Below are positions 34,460 through 43,244 of a stretch of DNA of 64,000 nt, piece by piece. The position numbers and the translations under genes are program-made. This DNA is from Marinobacterium_D sp050908845 (GTDB lineage: Bacteria > Pseudomonadota > Gammaproteobacteria > Pseudomonadales > Balneatricaceae): contig NZ_CP194171.1 of the NCBI RefSeq assembly GCF_050908845.1, forward strand, positions 4,278,001 to 4,342,000, in the 5' to 3' direction. Numbering within the stretch: the first letter of the stretch is position 1; the number at the start of each line of letters is the position of its first letter. The notes under the pieces were generated by a model. That model saw nothing but the letters and a program-made list of their open reading frames with translations, was not told the DNA's origin and did not search any database.

Positions 34460-35521
34460 TTACTCGACCGACACAGCGGGAATCTGCTGCGGATTTTCTT
34501 TGGCGATCATGTCGTTGATCCGGCGCCGCGCCCAAAGGGAGCCGGCGTCGATATTCAGGTTATTGAAATCACGCCCCGGATTCTTGTCGATGGCCCGCTG
34601 CTGCGCTTCGATCACATCCTCGTCCTCACGCAGGATACCCACCGCCGCTTCCATGATTCGACGTGTCAGCCCCTGCTCGCCTACCCGGTAGTTACGCAGA
34701 TGGCACCAGAAGTAGTAACAGGTGTTCTCCGTGGATGGCGTCGGAATATGCACAACCCACATGCTCACCCCCTGACTGCGATCCCCCTCGGGCGCGCCTG
34801 TTCCTGCCGGCGCGACGCCCACATCAAGCACAATGGTGGCCGGCGCCAGGAAATGGATGTACTGCCACCGATCCACGGGGCCCGGCTTGTTCAACTGGGC
34901 GGCCCAGAACGCCGGCGCCTCTTCGTTCAGGACCCAGCGGGTGATCGTTGCGGTGCGCTCGCCATGGCTGGGTTCGAACGGCGCCTCGGCTAACGCCTCG
35001 TTACCGATACTCGAGGCATGCACATAGGTTTCATGGGTCAGATCCATCAGGTTATCGATCACCAACCGGTAGTCGGCAGCAACCTCGGTCATTCGGCCAT
35101 CGCCAGCCCAGGCCGCGTCATCGAACCAGCCCAGGTCCGGAATCAGTGAAGGATCAGCCTTGGAGGGATCACCGGGCCAGACCCAGACAAAACGGTGCCG
35201 TTCGACCACTGGGAAGGAGTGCACACAGGCCGAAGGGTTCAGTGTCTCCTGCGAGGGCATATGGGTACAGCGCCCGGCATCGTTGAACTTGAGGCCGTGG
35301 TAGCCACAGACGACCTCATCACCGTCCAGGCTACCTACAGACAAGGGCAGCAGGCGATGCCAGCAGGCATCGGCCAATGCCACAGCGGTGCCATCCAGGC
35401 GCCGGTAAAACACCATCTCCTTGTCACAGATGGTGCGCGCCAGCAGCGTTCTTCCGACCTCAGCATCCCAGGCAGCCACGTACCAGGCATTCAGGGGAAA
35501 AGTTGGGTTAGTTGTACTCAT
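34460..35521 (-). CDS. Rieske oxygenase, VanA-like (double-Rieske operon)
   Basis: A 353-residue Rieske oxygenase with ligands Cys53-x-His55 (ACWHRLLPLS) and Cys72-x2-His75, and an iron site in NLMDLTHETYVH identical in pattern to VanA. The Rieske loop has CWH in place of the usual CPH and lacks the usual RGAP. The start is set at the ATG at 35521 (MSTTNPTFPLNAWYV); the extra 11 codons of the open frame are not supported. Probably an O-demethylase or hydroxylase of a methoxy- or carboxy-aromatic; the substrate is unknown. Confidence 0.88.
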   Translation of the reverse strand: MSTTNPTFPLNAWYVAAWDAEVGRTLLARTICDKEMVFYRRLDGTAVALADACWHRLLPLSVGSLDGDEVVCGYHGLKFNDAGRCTHMPSQETLNPSACVHSFPVVERHRFVWVWPGDPSKADPSLIPDLGWFDDAAWAGDGRMTEVAADYRLVIDNLMDLTHETYVHASSIGNEALAEAPFEPSHGERTATITRWVLNEEAPAFWAAQLNKPGPVDRWQYIHFLAPATIVLDVGVAPAGTGAPEGDRSQGVSMWVVHIPTPSTENTCYYFWCHLRNYRVGEQGLTRRIMEAAVGILREDEDVIEAQQRAIDKNPGRDFNNLNIDAGSLWARRRINDMIAKENPQQIPAVSVE

Positions 35522-35599
35522 TCTTATTACTCTTATTTTGCCTTCGTTCCGCACCGGCGGCCGGATGAACGGCCGTCACTGGTGACGGGAACAAGGGGG

Positions 35600-36721
35600 T
35601 TAACCGCAATGGACGCTTTCGTCGTGGTAGGAGGCATTGCTCTCTTCCACCGCCAGGTTGTGCAGGGTCCGGCGCATGAAGAGTCCCGGCTTGTCCGGTG
35701 CGAAGTTCAGGTCCGTCTGCGGTTCCGTATCGCTGGTCACTACCTCAAGAATCCACTCAAGCGCTTCGACGTCTTCCAGATAAGCCTGCTCCGAAGCGGA
35801 CTTCAGAAACTCGTCCGCTTCCGCGTCGTCGTGCTTGAAGTCTCGGGAGTTGAACCACCAGTAATGGATACTGTGATTGGTCTCAGGGGTGATCAGGTGC
35901 GTAATGTTGAAACGGTATCTTTCAGGCGCTCCCTCAGCTGGCTCATGATCGATAATCTTTGCGAAGGCCACATGCATCGCCGGTGATATAAAGCGCGCTT
36001 CGGACAACCGGTCGACCTTTTTCTCCATGATGCCTGCTGGGATTCCGTAGATTCCCGGCGGCGCGGAGTTTTTCAGTTCCCGGTCGATCACAACCTGGTC
36101 ACCCTCCTCGCGCACCTTCAGCTTGGAGCGCGCGTATTCCGGCGTACCCACGGTACCCGGGTGCAGAAACGGAAAGTGGGTCTGGTCCAGCAGGTTTTCG
36201 TGCATCGCCACATAGTCGGACTTCATGTGGTAATAGCCGGTCACGCTCTTGAACTCACCACCATCGAGCCAGTGGGTATCGGGAACCCGGCTTTCGTCCG
36301 CCAGATCCTTGTCGCCCATCCAGATCCAGATCAGCGGCCCCTTCTCGACCATCGGGTAACCGCGCACGTTGGCATTAGAGGGGGTCAGCGGCATCGACGG
36401 CATATTGACGCAGCGACCGGAAGGGTCGAACTGCATGCCGTGATAGCCGCAAACCAGGATATCCCCTTCCAGCTTGCCCTTTGCCAGCGGGAAGGAACGG
36501 TGTGGACAGCGGTTGCGAACGGCCACAGGACGCCCGTCCAGGGTGCGATACATGGCGACATCAACGCCCAGCAGACGGCGGCTGATCACCTCACGGGTTA
36601 CCTCGCTGCTGCGAGCTGCCACATACCAGCAGTTACGCACCAGGGGAGTTTCATGGTCGGCAAATCCAGTACTGGTAATCAGGCGTTCTGCCTGAGTGTT
36701 CTGTGCATTTGAAACAGTCAT
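35600..36721 (-). CDS. Rieske oxygenase alpha-subunit-like protein (double-Rieske operon)
   Basis: A 373-residue Rieske oxygenase with Cys72-x-His74 (RCPHRSFPLAKG) and Cys91-x2-His94 (CGYHG). The iron site is in NLLDQTHFPFLH. It is clearly divergent from VanA. It resembles VanA/dicamba/phenoxybenzoate-type monocomponent oxygenases that work with a VanB-type reductase. AGGAGT precedes the ATG. Its stop is 78 bp before the second Rieske gene and its start 18 bp after the reductase gene upstream. The substrate is unknown. Confidence 0.87.
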   Translation of the reverse strand: MTVSNAQNTQAERLITSTGFADHETPLVRNCWYVAARSSEVTREVISRRLLGVDVAMYRTLDGRPVAVRNRCPHRSFPLAKGKLEGDILVCGYHGMQFDPSGRCVNMPSMPLTPSNANVRGYPMVEKGPLIWIWMGDKDLADESRVPDTHWLDGGEFKSVTGYYHMKSDYVAMHENLLDQTHFPFLHPGTVGTPEYARSKLKVREEGDQVVIDRELKNSAPPGIYGIPAGIMEKKVDRLSEARFISPAMHVAFAKIIDHEPAEGAPERYRFNITHLITPETNHSIHYWWFNSRDFKHDDAEADEFLKSASEQAYLEDVEALEWILEVVTSDTEPQTDLNFAPDKPGLFMRRTLHNLAVEESNASYHDESVHCG

Positions 36722-36739
36722 CTTTCACTCCTGCTTTAT

Positions 36740-37723
36740 TCAGGCGTCAATAACCAGGGTTCCGCCCTGGATTCGCGATACGCATAAACAGATGGCATCA
36801 CCGCTGGCTTTCTCTTCATCCGAGAGATATCGGTCACGGTGATCGATAGGACCCGATGAACTGATAACCGGCAGGGAGCAGAGCCCGCATTCACCGCGGC
36901 GACAGTCGGACAGCAGGCTCAATCCCGCTGCTTCGGCGGCGTCCAGAATTGAAGTGTTGCGACCAACAGCCACACGTTTCTGGGAGTGCTCGAGTACAAC
37001 CTCGAACGCCAGATCCTCACCCGCTGCGGCCACGCCGAAGCGCTCGCTACGAATTCTCTCTTCCGGCCAGCCCAGCTCGGCGCCTGCGGCATAGGCCGCG
37101 TTGACCATCGCTTCCGGACCACAGACATAGGCAATGCAATTCTCTGGCTGCGCGGCCAACAGCGCCTTCAGATCCAGGTGATCGATCGCTGGCTCGCCAC
37201 TGAGGTGAACTTCGCCACGCTCACCAGCCAGGGCCATAGTTTCCTCGAGGTAAGCCATACCCTCTTCGGTACGCCCGGAGTAGACAAATGAGTAGTCACG
37301 CCCACGACGGGCGAGGCTCTGCAGCATGGAGTAGATCGGAGTGATACCGATACCGCCGGCGATCAGCAGCACCCGGGGGTCGTTGTGCCCGAGCACAAAA
37401 TGATTCTTCGGCCAGGAGATACTCAACTCGGTACCAATATCCAGATGCTCGTGGATAAAGGCCGAGCCTCTGGCGCGATCCTCCCGCTGCACGGCTATGC
37501 GGTATCGGTTGGCCGGATCCTTCACCATCCGGTCACCACCGATCAGCGAGTAGTGACGAACGAAACGGCCCATTTCGGGCGCTTCCAGGTGAAGTTCAAT
37601 GTGGGCACCCGCGTCGTATTTCGGCAGGGGATTGCCGTCGATGGATTCGAGCAGGTATTCGCTGATACGGGGAGTGAGATGGCGTATCCCAACCACTCGA
37701 ACCTGTAGTAGCGGGGTCTTCAT
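36740..37723 (-). CDS. VanB-type oxygenase reductase (double-Rieske operon, first gene)
   Basis: A 327-residue reductase with FMN domain (RHYSLIGGD), nucleotide domain (LLIAGGIGITPIYSMLQSLA, YVCGPEAMVNAAY) and ferredoxin domain (CRRGECGLCSLPV). The start at 37723 (MKTPLLQVRVVG) is preferred because the longer frame would cover two operator palindromes. It is the first gene of the operon reductase-Rieske-Rieske-reductase, divergent from a GntR gene across 220 bp. Confidence 0.88.
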   Translation of the reverse strand: MKTPLLQVRVVGIRHLTPRISEYLLESIDGNPLPKYDAGAHIELHLEAPEMGRFVRHYSLIGGDRMVKDPANRYRIAVQREDRARGSAFIHEHLDIGTELSISWPKNHFVLGHNDPRVLLIAGGIGITPIYSMLQSLARRGRDYSFVYSGRTEEGMAYLEETMALAGERGEVHLSGEPAIDHLDLKALLAAQPENCIAYVCGPEAMVNAAYAAGAELGWPEERIRSERFGVAAAGEDLAFEVVLEHSQKRVAVGRNTSILDAAEAAGLSLLSDCRRGECGLCSLPVISSSGPIDHRDRYLSDEEKASGDAICLCVSRIQGGTLVIDA

Positions 37724-37755
37724 AAGGTGCAGCTCCAAATTTGACGTTTTTATAA

Positions 37756-37767
37756 TTAGGATCCCAA
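37756..37767. promoter_or_regulatory. GntR operator, TTGGGATCCCAA type, site 1
   Basis: TTAGGATCCCAA, 11 of 12 bases of the palindrome TTGGGATCCCAA. It lies 33 bp upstream of the reductase start. Confidence 0.65.
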
Positions 37768-37807
37768 ACCGGCCACAATAGCCTTTCCAGGAAGCTTTAC
37801 CGTTCAT

Positions 37808-37819
37808 TTGGGATCCCAT
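37808..37819. promoter_or_regulatory. GntR operator, site 2
   Basis: TTGGGATCCCAT, 11 of 12 bases, centred 52 bp from site 1 and in the middle of the divergent region. Confidence 0.65.
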
Positions 37820-37870
37820 ATTAGGTTCGAGACCAACAAACTGTCAACTTCGACAGCAGAATATATTGCT

Positions 37871-37882
37871 TTGGGATCCCAA
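37871..37882. promoter_or_regulatory. GntR operator, site 3 (perfect palindrome)
   Basis: TTGGGATCCCAA, a perfect 12-base palindrome 61 bp before the GntR start codon. Its position near the regulator suggests autoregulation. These sites differ from the VanR operator ATTGGATCCAAT by one extra G/C pair in each half. Confidence 0.7.
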
Positions 37883-37943
37883 CTGTGGGGTAATCATCCG
37901 CCCCGACAAGAACCCGAGCATAACCCCCGAGGAGCACCGCCCC

Positions 37944-38621
37944 ATGTCTGAAGCCACCCCAGCGAAGCTGCACTCCATCGCAGCCGCGAAGATTCGCGAG
38001 CTGATACTCAGGGGCGAGCTGGCACCGGGGGAACGCATAACAGAAGCCGCTTTGGCAGAAAGGCTGGGACTTTCGCGCACACCGATCCGCCAGGCTTTAC
38101 CGAGACTGGCCAAGGACGGACTGCTGACCTCAGCTGGCAAGCGTGGCTACGCGGTACGAGCCTTTACCAAGGAGGAGTGTCGTACGGCGTTGGAAACGCG
38201 AACTCTGCTTGAAGGGATGGCCGCACGCATGATTGCCGATAAGGGGTTAACCCCGGAACTGGACGAGGCTTTTCAGGAGTGCCTGGACAGGGGGGACGCC
38301 ATCGTCGCCAGTGAAGAGATTCGTGAAGCGGAAGAGAATGCCTACGGTGAAATGAACGACCGCTTTCACCAGCTGATTATCGAGGGCTCGGAAACACCGC
38401 TGCTGGCAGAGCTGGTGAACCGCTGCAATATTGTACCCTTCGCGTCACCGCTACAGATGGTATTTAGCTCTTCCGATCTGAAACTGGTCCATGACGATCT
38501 GATCTACGCCCATCGCCAACACCACTTTATCGTTGAAGCGCTGCGTCGCAGAGAAGGGGCTCGCGCAGAAATGTTGGTCCGCGAACACGGCCAGGTTCAG
38601 CGCCATAGCATGAACCTCTGA
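37944..38621 (+). CDS. GntR/FCD-family regulator of the double-Rieske operon
   Basis: A 225-residue FadR-type GntR regulator: winged helix at about 5-75 (ITEAALAERLGLSRTPIRQALPRLAKDGLL) and an all-helical FCD effector domain with metal-binding Asp/His residues (YGEMNDRFHQLIIE, YAHRQHHFIVEALRRRE). GAGGAG precedes the ATG at 37944. It is divergent from the reductase gene and flanked by three TTGGGATCCCAA operators, which makes it the likely local regulator. It is a paralogue of VanR (54185) with a different recognition helix. Confidence 0.88.
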   Translation: MSEATPAKLHSIAAAKIRELILRGELAPGERITEAALAERLGLSRTPIRQALPRLAKDGLLTSAGKRGYAVRAFTKEECRTALETRTLLEGMAARMIADKGLTPELDEAFQECLDRGDAIVASEEIREAEENAYGEMNDRFHQLIIEGSETPLLAELVNRCNIVPFASPLQMVFSSSDLKLVHDDLIYAHRQHHFIVEALRRREGARAEMLVREHGQVQRHSMNL

Positions 38622-38646
38622 GCACGACATATCCGCGTTAAAGAGC

Positions 38647-40470
38647 CTAGACCTTCCCTTTCAGCCGATAACTGAGCTGCGCCCGGGTCATACCCAACAT
38701 CTGCGCAGCCGCGGAGACATTGCCCTCGCATCTGTCCATGGCGGCGTCGATCAGCAGGGATTCCACCTCCGACAGCGAGGTCTCCAGCCGCTCACTGCTG
38801 CCACTTAAAAAGGCATCCAGCTCCGCCAGCGGCCGATGTTCCTCTGCCATGGCCTGACCGGCAGCATCCAGAAGAGGCTTGTGACGTTCTGCTTCCCTGT
38901 CCGCTGCCCGCTCAGAACCCTCAGCCTGCGCCCGAGCGCCCATCTCCGCTGCAGGATGACGCTGTGGCCAGGACAGGCTCTCGGTTTCGCCTCCCAGCGC
39001 CAGGTGATTGATATCCAGCGCTTCGCCATCCTCGGCGATGATCACGCCGCGCTCTATCAGGTTCTGCAGCTCGCGGATATTGCCGGGGAAAGGGTAGTTC
39101 AACAGGGTATGCACCAACCGGCTGGTAAAGCCGGTCAGGCTGCGCCCGTACTGGCGGCAGTAGTGCTGAAGAAAATGGTTCATCAGCAGCGGCAGATCCT
39201 CGCGCCGCTCCCGCAACGGTGGCAGATGGATAGGAAATACGTTCAGGCGGTAGAACAGGTCCTCGCGGAAACGGCCCGCCTGGGCTTCCGCCCGCAGATC
39301 CACGTTAGTGGCCGCGATGATCCGTACATCGACCTTGATGGTTTTACCGCCGCCGAGCCGCTCCAGCTCGCCCTCCTGGATCACGCGCAGAATTTTTCCC
39401 TGGGCCGACAGGCTCAGGGTGGCGATTTCATCGAGAAAAAGGGTGCCGCCGCTGGCCCGCTCGAAGCGGCCCTGGCGCAGGCGATCAGCCCCGGTGAAGG
39501 CGCCTTTCTCCACGCCGAACAGCTCCGCTTCGACCAGGTTCTCCGGCAGCGTGGCGCAGTTCAGCGCGATCAGCGGTTTGTCTGAACGCTCGCTCTGCTG
39601 ATGCAGCGCCCGGGCGAAAATCTCCTTACCTACCCCCGATTCGCCGGTCAACAGAACGCTGGCGTCGGTGGGTGCCACGCGCGATAGCAGTCGGGTAGCC
39701 GCCAGAAAGGCCGGCGACCCACCCACCATCAGACGATGGGGATGGGCTGGCTCGTGCAGTTCGGAATAGAGCGCCACCTCGGTCTCGGTAAACAGCTCGT
39801 CACCGGCTTCGTCCCACTCGTCGGCGGGCTTGCCGATGATGCGACAGTGCGCTGCGCCACAGCCCTTGCACTCCACCTCGCGGAAAATCACGTTGCGTCC
39901 AAGCAGACCTGAGGCGTAACCACTGGCATAGCCCAGCTGCATCCAGCAGGCCGGTTCGCTGCCTATACCGTAGGTGGCCAGGTGCTGCATCGCTTCCATG
40001 GAGTTGTACCAGAGAAACTCGCCATAGAAGTGACCGCGGGCGTTATCGATCTCAATCTGCACCACCTCGATATCGATAAGCCCTTTCAGCTTGTGCAAGC
40101 GAGGGCCCGCCGAAAACAGGCTTTCATCATCGCCGTTGGGCCAGAGCTCAACGACCTTGGCGGCGTCACGGGCGCCCGCCTGCCAGCCCATCCGCTTGAG
40201 AAAACGGCGGCTGGCATCGATGCCGAGGCGGTCGATCAACTCCCGCCGGATGGCACCGAATATATCAGCCTGCAGCAGCATGACGCGCTGACCGGCAAGC
40301 CAGATGTTGTTGTCACTACCGGTGAAGTGAAAGCTTGCTGCCAGGTCATCGGCGGAGGGCGTACCACCGCTGGTGAACTCGCGCTGGTTATGCACTCTGA
40401 GGCCGGCATTGCGTTGCCTGAGCAGGCTCAGAAACTCATGTTCCAGCCCCTGAAAGCGCTTCGGACTCAT
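38647..40470 (-). CDS. Sigma-54-dependent phenol-sensing activator (XylR/DmpR/MopR type), likely pch regulator
   Basis: A 607-residue enhancer-binding protein: XylR_N/V4R sensor (about 40-215), AAA+ domain (Walker A GESGVGKE at 276-283, GAFTGA for sigma-54 contact) and a C-terminal Fis-type HTH. The sensor keeps Cys175, Glu198, Cys201 and Cys209. The spacing is that of the zinc site of MopR (155, 178, 181, 189), with the same offset of 20. His126 and Trp154 also fall at the offset of the MopR phenol-contacting residues His106 and Trp134. This predicts a phenolic effector such as p-cresol. It is divergent from pchA, whose promoter is of the sigma-54 type. Confidence 0.93.
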   Translation of the reverse strand: MSPKRFQGLEHEFLSLLRQRNAGLRVHNQREFTSGGTPSADDLAASFHFTGSDNNIWLAGQRVMLLQADIFGAIRRELIDRLGIDASRRFLKRMGWQAGARDAAKVVELWPNGDDESLFSAGPRLHKLKGLIDIEVVQIEIDNARGHFYGEFLWYNSMEAMQHLATYGIGSEPACWMQLGYASGYASGLLGRNVIFREVECKGCGAAHCRIIGKPADEWDEAGDELFTETEVALYSELHEPAHPHRLMVGGSPAFLAATRLLSRVAPTDASVLLTGESGVGKEIFARALHQQSERSDKPLIALNCATLPENLVEAELFGVEKGAFTGADRLRQGRFERASGGTLFLDEIATLSLSAQGKILRVIQEGELERLGGGKTIKVDVRIIAATNVDLRAEAQAGRFREDLFYRLNVFPIHLPPLRERREDLPLLMNHFLQHYCRQYGRSLTGFTSRLVHTLLNYPFPGNIRELQNLIERGVIIAEDGEALDINHLALGGETESLSWPQRHPAAEMGARAQAEGSERAADREAERHKPLLDAAGQAMAEEHRPLAELDAFLSGSSERLETSLSEVESLLIDAAMDRCEGNVSAAAQMLGMTRAQLSYRLKGKV

Positions 40471-40602
40471 GACTACTTTTATCCATTCTGCTAGATATTT
40501 TTATTAATAAAATTCTAACACCCCTGTTTACCAAGCGCTCACTCAAAAACCAAAAAACTCATAACAATATGTTTTATATAGACTAATTTAAAAGAATCTC
40601 AG

Positions 40603-40618
40603 TTGGCACCCGGTTTGC
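40603..40618 (+). promoter_or_regulatory. Sigma-54 (-24/-12) promoter of the pch operon
   Basis: TTGGCACCCGGTTTGC matches the consensus TGGCAC-N5-TTGC exactly, with the GG and GC doublets 12 bases apart. Transcription should start near 40630, about 120 bp before pchA. It fits the divergent sigma-54 activator. Its upstream binding sites within 40471-40600 were not identified. Confidence 0.88.
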
Positions 40619-40749
40619 TTTAAGGCGCTGTGGATTTTCGCGATCCCAACGAGAGCGTCTGACGGGCCCCACCCTCAGCGCCATATAAGAAATCCAGCGG
40701 GTCCAGCCTCTTAGTGCTTACAGGCAACCCCGTCATCTGAGAGATAACA

Positions 40750-42225
40750 ATGAAAGAGACACCCAACGCGTATCAAAACCTTGCGCTCCAGCCCCTCGCC
40801 GGAGACTGGCGCAACGGCAGCAGCGGCCGTGTTCTGACGGTCACCAACCCCTACAACAGCGAGTCACTGCTGGAGATCCCCCTGGCCAACCGTGCCGATC
40901 TGGACGCCGCCTTCGTCAAGGCCAGCGAGGCGCAACACGCCTGGGCAGCCCTGCCCGCCGGCGAACGCGCCCAGGTCCTCTATAACGCGGTGCAGATCTT
41001 TGACCAGCGTCGTGACGAGATCATCGACTGGCTGATCCGCGAATCCGGCAGCACCCGTCTCAAGGCCAGCATCGAGTGGGGCGCCGCCCGCGCCATCACA
41101 CTGGAAGCGGCCAGCATGCCGAACCGCGTTCACGGCCGCATCCTGGAATCCAGCGTGGCCAGCAAGGAGAGCCGGGTATACCGCAGACCGCTGGGCGTGG
41201 TCGGCGTCATCAGCCCCTGGAACTTCCCCCTGCACCTGACCCAACGCTCCATCGCGCCGGCTCTGGCACTGGGCAACGCGGTTGTGGTCAAGCCGGCCAG
41301 TGATACGCCGGTCAGCGGCGGCCTGCTACTGGCCCGCATCTTCGAGGAAGCCGGCCTTCCCGCGGGCCTGTTCAGTGTTGTTGTCGGCTCGGGGTCCGAG
41401 ATCGGCGACGCCTTCGTCGAGCATCCGGTTCCGGCCCTGATCTCCTTTACCGGCTCCACCGAGGTGGGCCGCAATATCGGCCGTATCGCCAGCGGCGGCG
41501 ACACACTCAAACATGTAGCGTTGGAGCTGGGCGGCAACAGCCCGTTCGTGGTACTCGCCGATGCTGACCTGGAGCAGGCGGTGAATGCGGCGGTTTTCGG
41601 CAAGTTTCTGCATAACGGCCAGATCTGCATGGCGATCAACCGCATCATTGTTGAAGAGCCACTTTATGCGCAGTTCTGTGAACGCTTCGCTGCGCGAGTA
41701 CGCGAGCTGAGCGTGGGCGATCCTGACCGGATCGACACCGCGATCGGCCCGGTTATCAACCAGCGTCAGCTCGAGGGCCTGATCACAAAGATCGAAAAGG
41801 CCCAGGCCGAAGGTGCCCGCCTGCTGGTTTCCGGCGAGGCTCAGGGCAACCTTCTGCCACCCCACGTCTTTGCCGATGTAACGCCGGATATGGATATCGC
41901 CTTTAACGAGATCTTTGGGCCGCTGGTGGGTATCCAGTGTGCAGCTGATGAAGCACACGCCCTCAGCCTGGCAAACCAGTCCGATTACGGCCTTTCCAGC
42001 GCTGTATTTACCTCAAGCCTTGAACGCGGAACCCGCTTCGCCCTCGGTATCCGCGCCGGTATGACCCATATCAACGACATCCCGGTCAATGATGACGCCA
42101 ACGCCCCGTTCGGCGGCGAGAAAAACTCCGGTGTCGGCCGCTTCAACGGTGACTGGGCGATCGACGAGTTCACCACCGATCACTGGATCACCCTGCAGCA
42201 CGAACAGCGCCACTACCCCTTCTGA
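40750..42225 (+). CDS. pchA: p-Hydroxybenzaldehyde dehydrogenase PchA (NAD-dependent)
   Basis: A 491-residue aldehyde dehydrogenase with catalytic Cys293 (HNGQICMA), Glu259 (ALELGG) and the motif VGVISPWNFP near 151. It oxidises the p-hydroxybenzaldehyde made by p-cresol methylhydroxylase to 4-hydroxybenzoate. The gene order pchA-pchC-pchX-pchF matches the p-cresol operon of Pseudomonas putida. It might also act on vanillin, which would link it to the phenylpropanoid branch. GAGATAACA precedes the ATG. Confidence 0.9.
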   Translation: MKETPNAYQNLALQPLAGDWRNGSSGRVLTVTNPYNSESLLEIPLANRADLDAAFVKASEAQHAWAALPAGERAQVLYNAVQIFDQRRDEIIDWLIRESGSTRLKASIEWGAARAITLEAASMPNRVHGRILESSVASKESRVYRRPLGVVGVISPWNFPLHLTQRSIAPALALGNAVVVKPASDTPVSGGLLLARIFEEAGLPAGLFSVVVGSGSEIGDAFVEHPVPALISFTGSTEVGRNIGRIASGGDTLKHVALELGGNSPFVVLADADLEQAVNAAVFGKFLHNGQICMAINRIIVEEPLYAQFCERFAARVRELSVGDPDRIDTAIGPVINQRQLEGLITKIEKAQAEGARLLVSGEAQGNLLPPHVFADVTPDMDIAFNEIFGPLVGIQCAADEAHALSLANQSDYGLSSAVFTSSLERGTRFALGIRAGMTHINDIPVNDDANAPFGGEKNSGVGRFNGDWAIDEFTTDHWITLQHEQRHYPF

Positions 42226-42241
42226 TGGCGAGGAGATAGCG

Positions 42242-42559
42242 ATGACAACGACAATAAAACGACCATTCATGCGCCCACTTATCCTGGCAGCGGTCCTGCT
42301 TACGGGCAGCACGCTGGCACAGGCCGAAAGCCCCTGGAAAGACGGTGAACAGGTTTACGCCAAGGTGTGCGGTCACTGCCATGAAAAAGGCATAGGCCCA
42401 GTGATCAAGGGGCGCCAGCTGCCGCCGGCCTATATCACCGCCATCGTGCGCCATGGTTTCCGTGCCATGCCGGCACTGCGCTCATCCTTTATCGACGATC
42501 AGGCTCTGCTGTCGGTGGCTGAATTTATCAACCAGAGCCCTGCGACCGGGGAGGAGTAA
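42242..42559 (+). CDS. pchC: p-Cresol methylhydroxylase cytochrome c subunit PchC
   Basis: A 105-residue periplasmic cytochrome c with a Sec signal peptide (cleavage after AQA), haem motif Cys43-Gly-His-Cys46-His47 and a likely axial Met76 (RAMPALR). It accepts electrons from the flavoprotein PchF. AGGAG precedes the ATG at 42242; the longer open frame overlaps pchA. It lies 16 bp after pchA. Confidence 0.92.
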   Translation: MTTTIKRPFMRPLILAAVLLTGSTLAQAESPWKDGEQVYAKVCGHCHEKGIGPVIKGRQLPPAYITAIVRHGFRAMPALRSSFIDDQALLSVAEFINQSPATGEE

Positions 42560-42562
42560 GCG

Positions 42563-43240
42563 ATGGATCCGAAACGACGTTTTCTCCTCAAGAGCGCGCT
42601 GGCCTCCGGCGTCGGCGGCGCCCTGCTCGGCGCGCCAGCCCTGTCCCGGGCGGCCTCAGGCCTGAACCCCGCCAGCAGCGTGGCGACTCTGCTGCTCAGC
42701 AGCGACGCCGCTGTCGAGGCCAGCTTCGGCGCAGGTGTCCAGGCGGCTCTGGGTAACGGCACTTCGCTGCGCAAGCTCCGCGCCGACCACAGCAACCTGC
42801 TGGACCCGGCTGTTGCCGCGCTTAACAGCGGCCGCCCGATACGCCTGATCGGCATGGTCGACGATGCCCTTGGTGAGCTGCTTATCGCCCAGGCCCGCCG
42901 CGCCGGCGCCCGCCTGCACTGGCTCGGCGAGCACGCCATTAGCCGCGGCCAGACCCGACACCAGGTCATCAACAGCCAGGGTACACAGGGAGCCGCTCTG
43001 GAGCTGGGTGAACAGCTCCAGCACTCCCCGGCCGGCTTTGCATTGAGTGCGCGCCAGCCCTTCTCACACAAGCGCAATCTCGACCTGGCTGGCAAACGCG
43101 CCGGCAGGCTCTCCACGCGCTGGGCCAGCCACCTTGGCTATGCGCTGGCAGCACCGGGCGCCGTCGTTGATAGCGCCACCCTGGAGCTGCGCAGCGAGCG
43201 CCTTGAAGGCCACTTTGTCTCTTTTGTAATTGAGGTTTGA
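42563..43240 (+). CDS. pchX: PchX, Tat-exported protein of unknown role between pchC and pchF
   Basis: A 225-residue protein with an N-terminal twin-arginine signal (KRRFLLKSALASGVGGALL, cleavage likely after SRA). No known catalytic motif is visible. An ORF of this position is present in the P. putida pch operon, where its role is not established to my knowledge. GGAGGAG precedes the ATG; the gene starts three bases after pchC and ends five bases before pchF. The strict linkage suggests a role in assembling or exporting PchF. The name is positional. Confidence 0.8.
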   Translation: MDPKRRFLLKSALASGVGGALLGAPALSRAASGLNPASSVATLLLSSDAAVEASFGAGVQAALGNGTSLRKLRADHSNLLDPAVAALNSGRPIRLIGMVDDALGELLIAQARRAGARLHWLGEHAISRGQTRHQVINSQGTQGAALELGEQLQHSPAGFALSARQPFSHKRNLDLAGKRAGRLSTRWASHLGYALAAPGAVVDSATLELRSERLEGHFVSFVIEV

Positions 43241-43244
43241 AACG

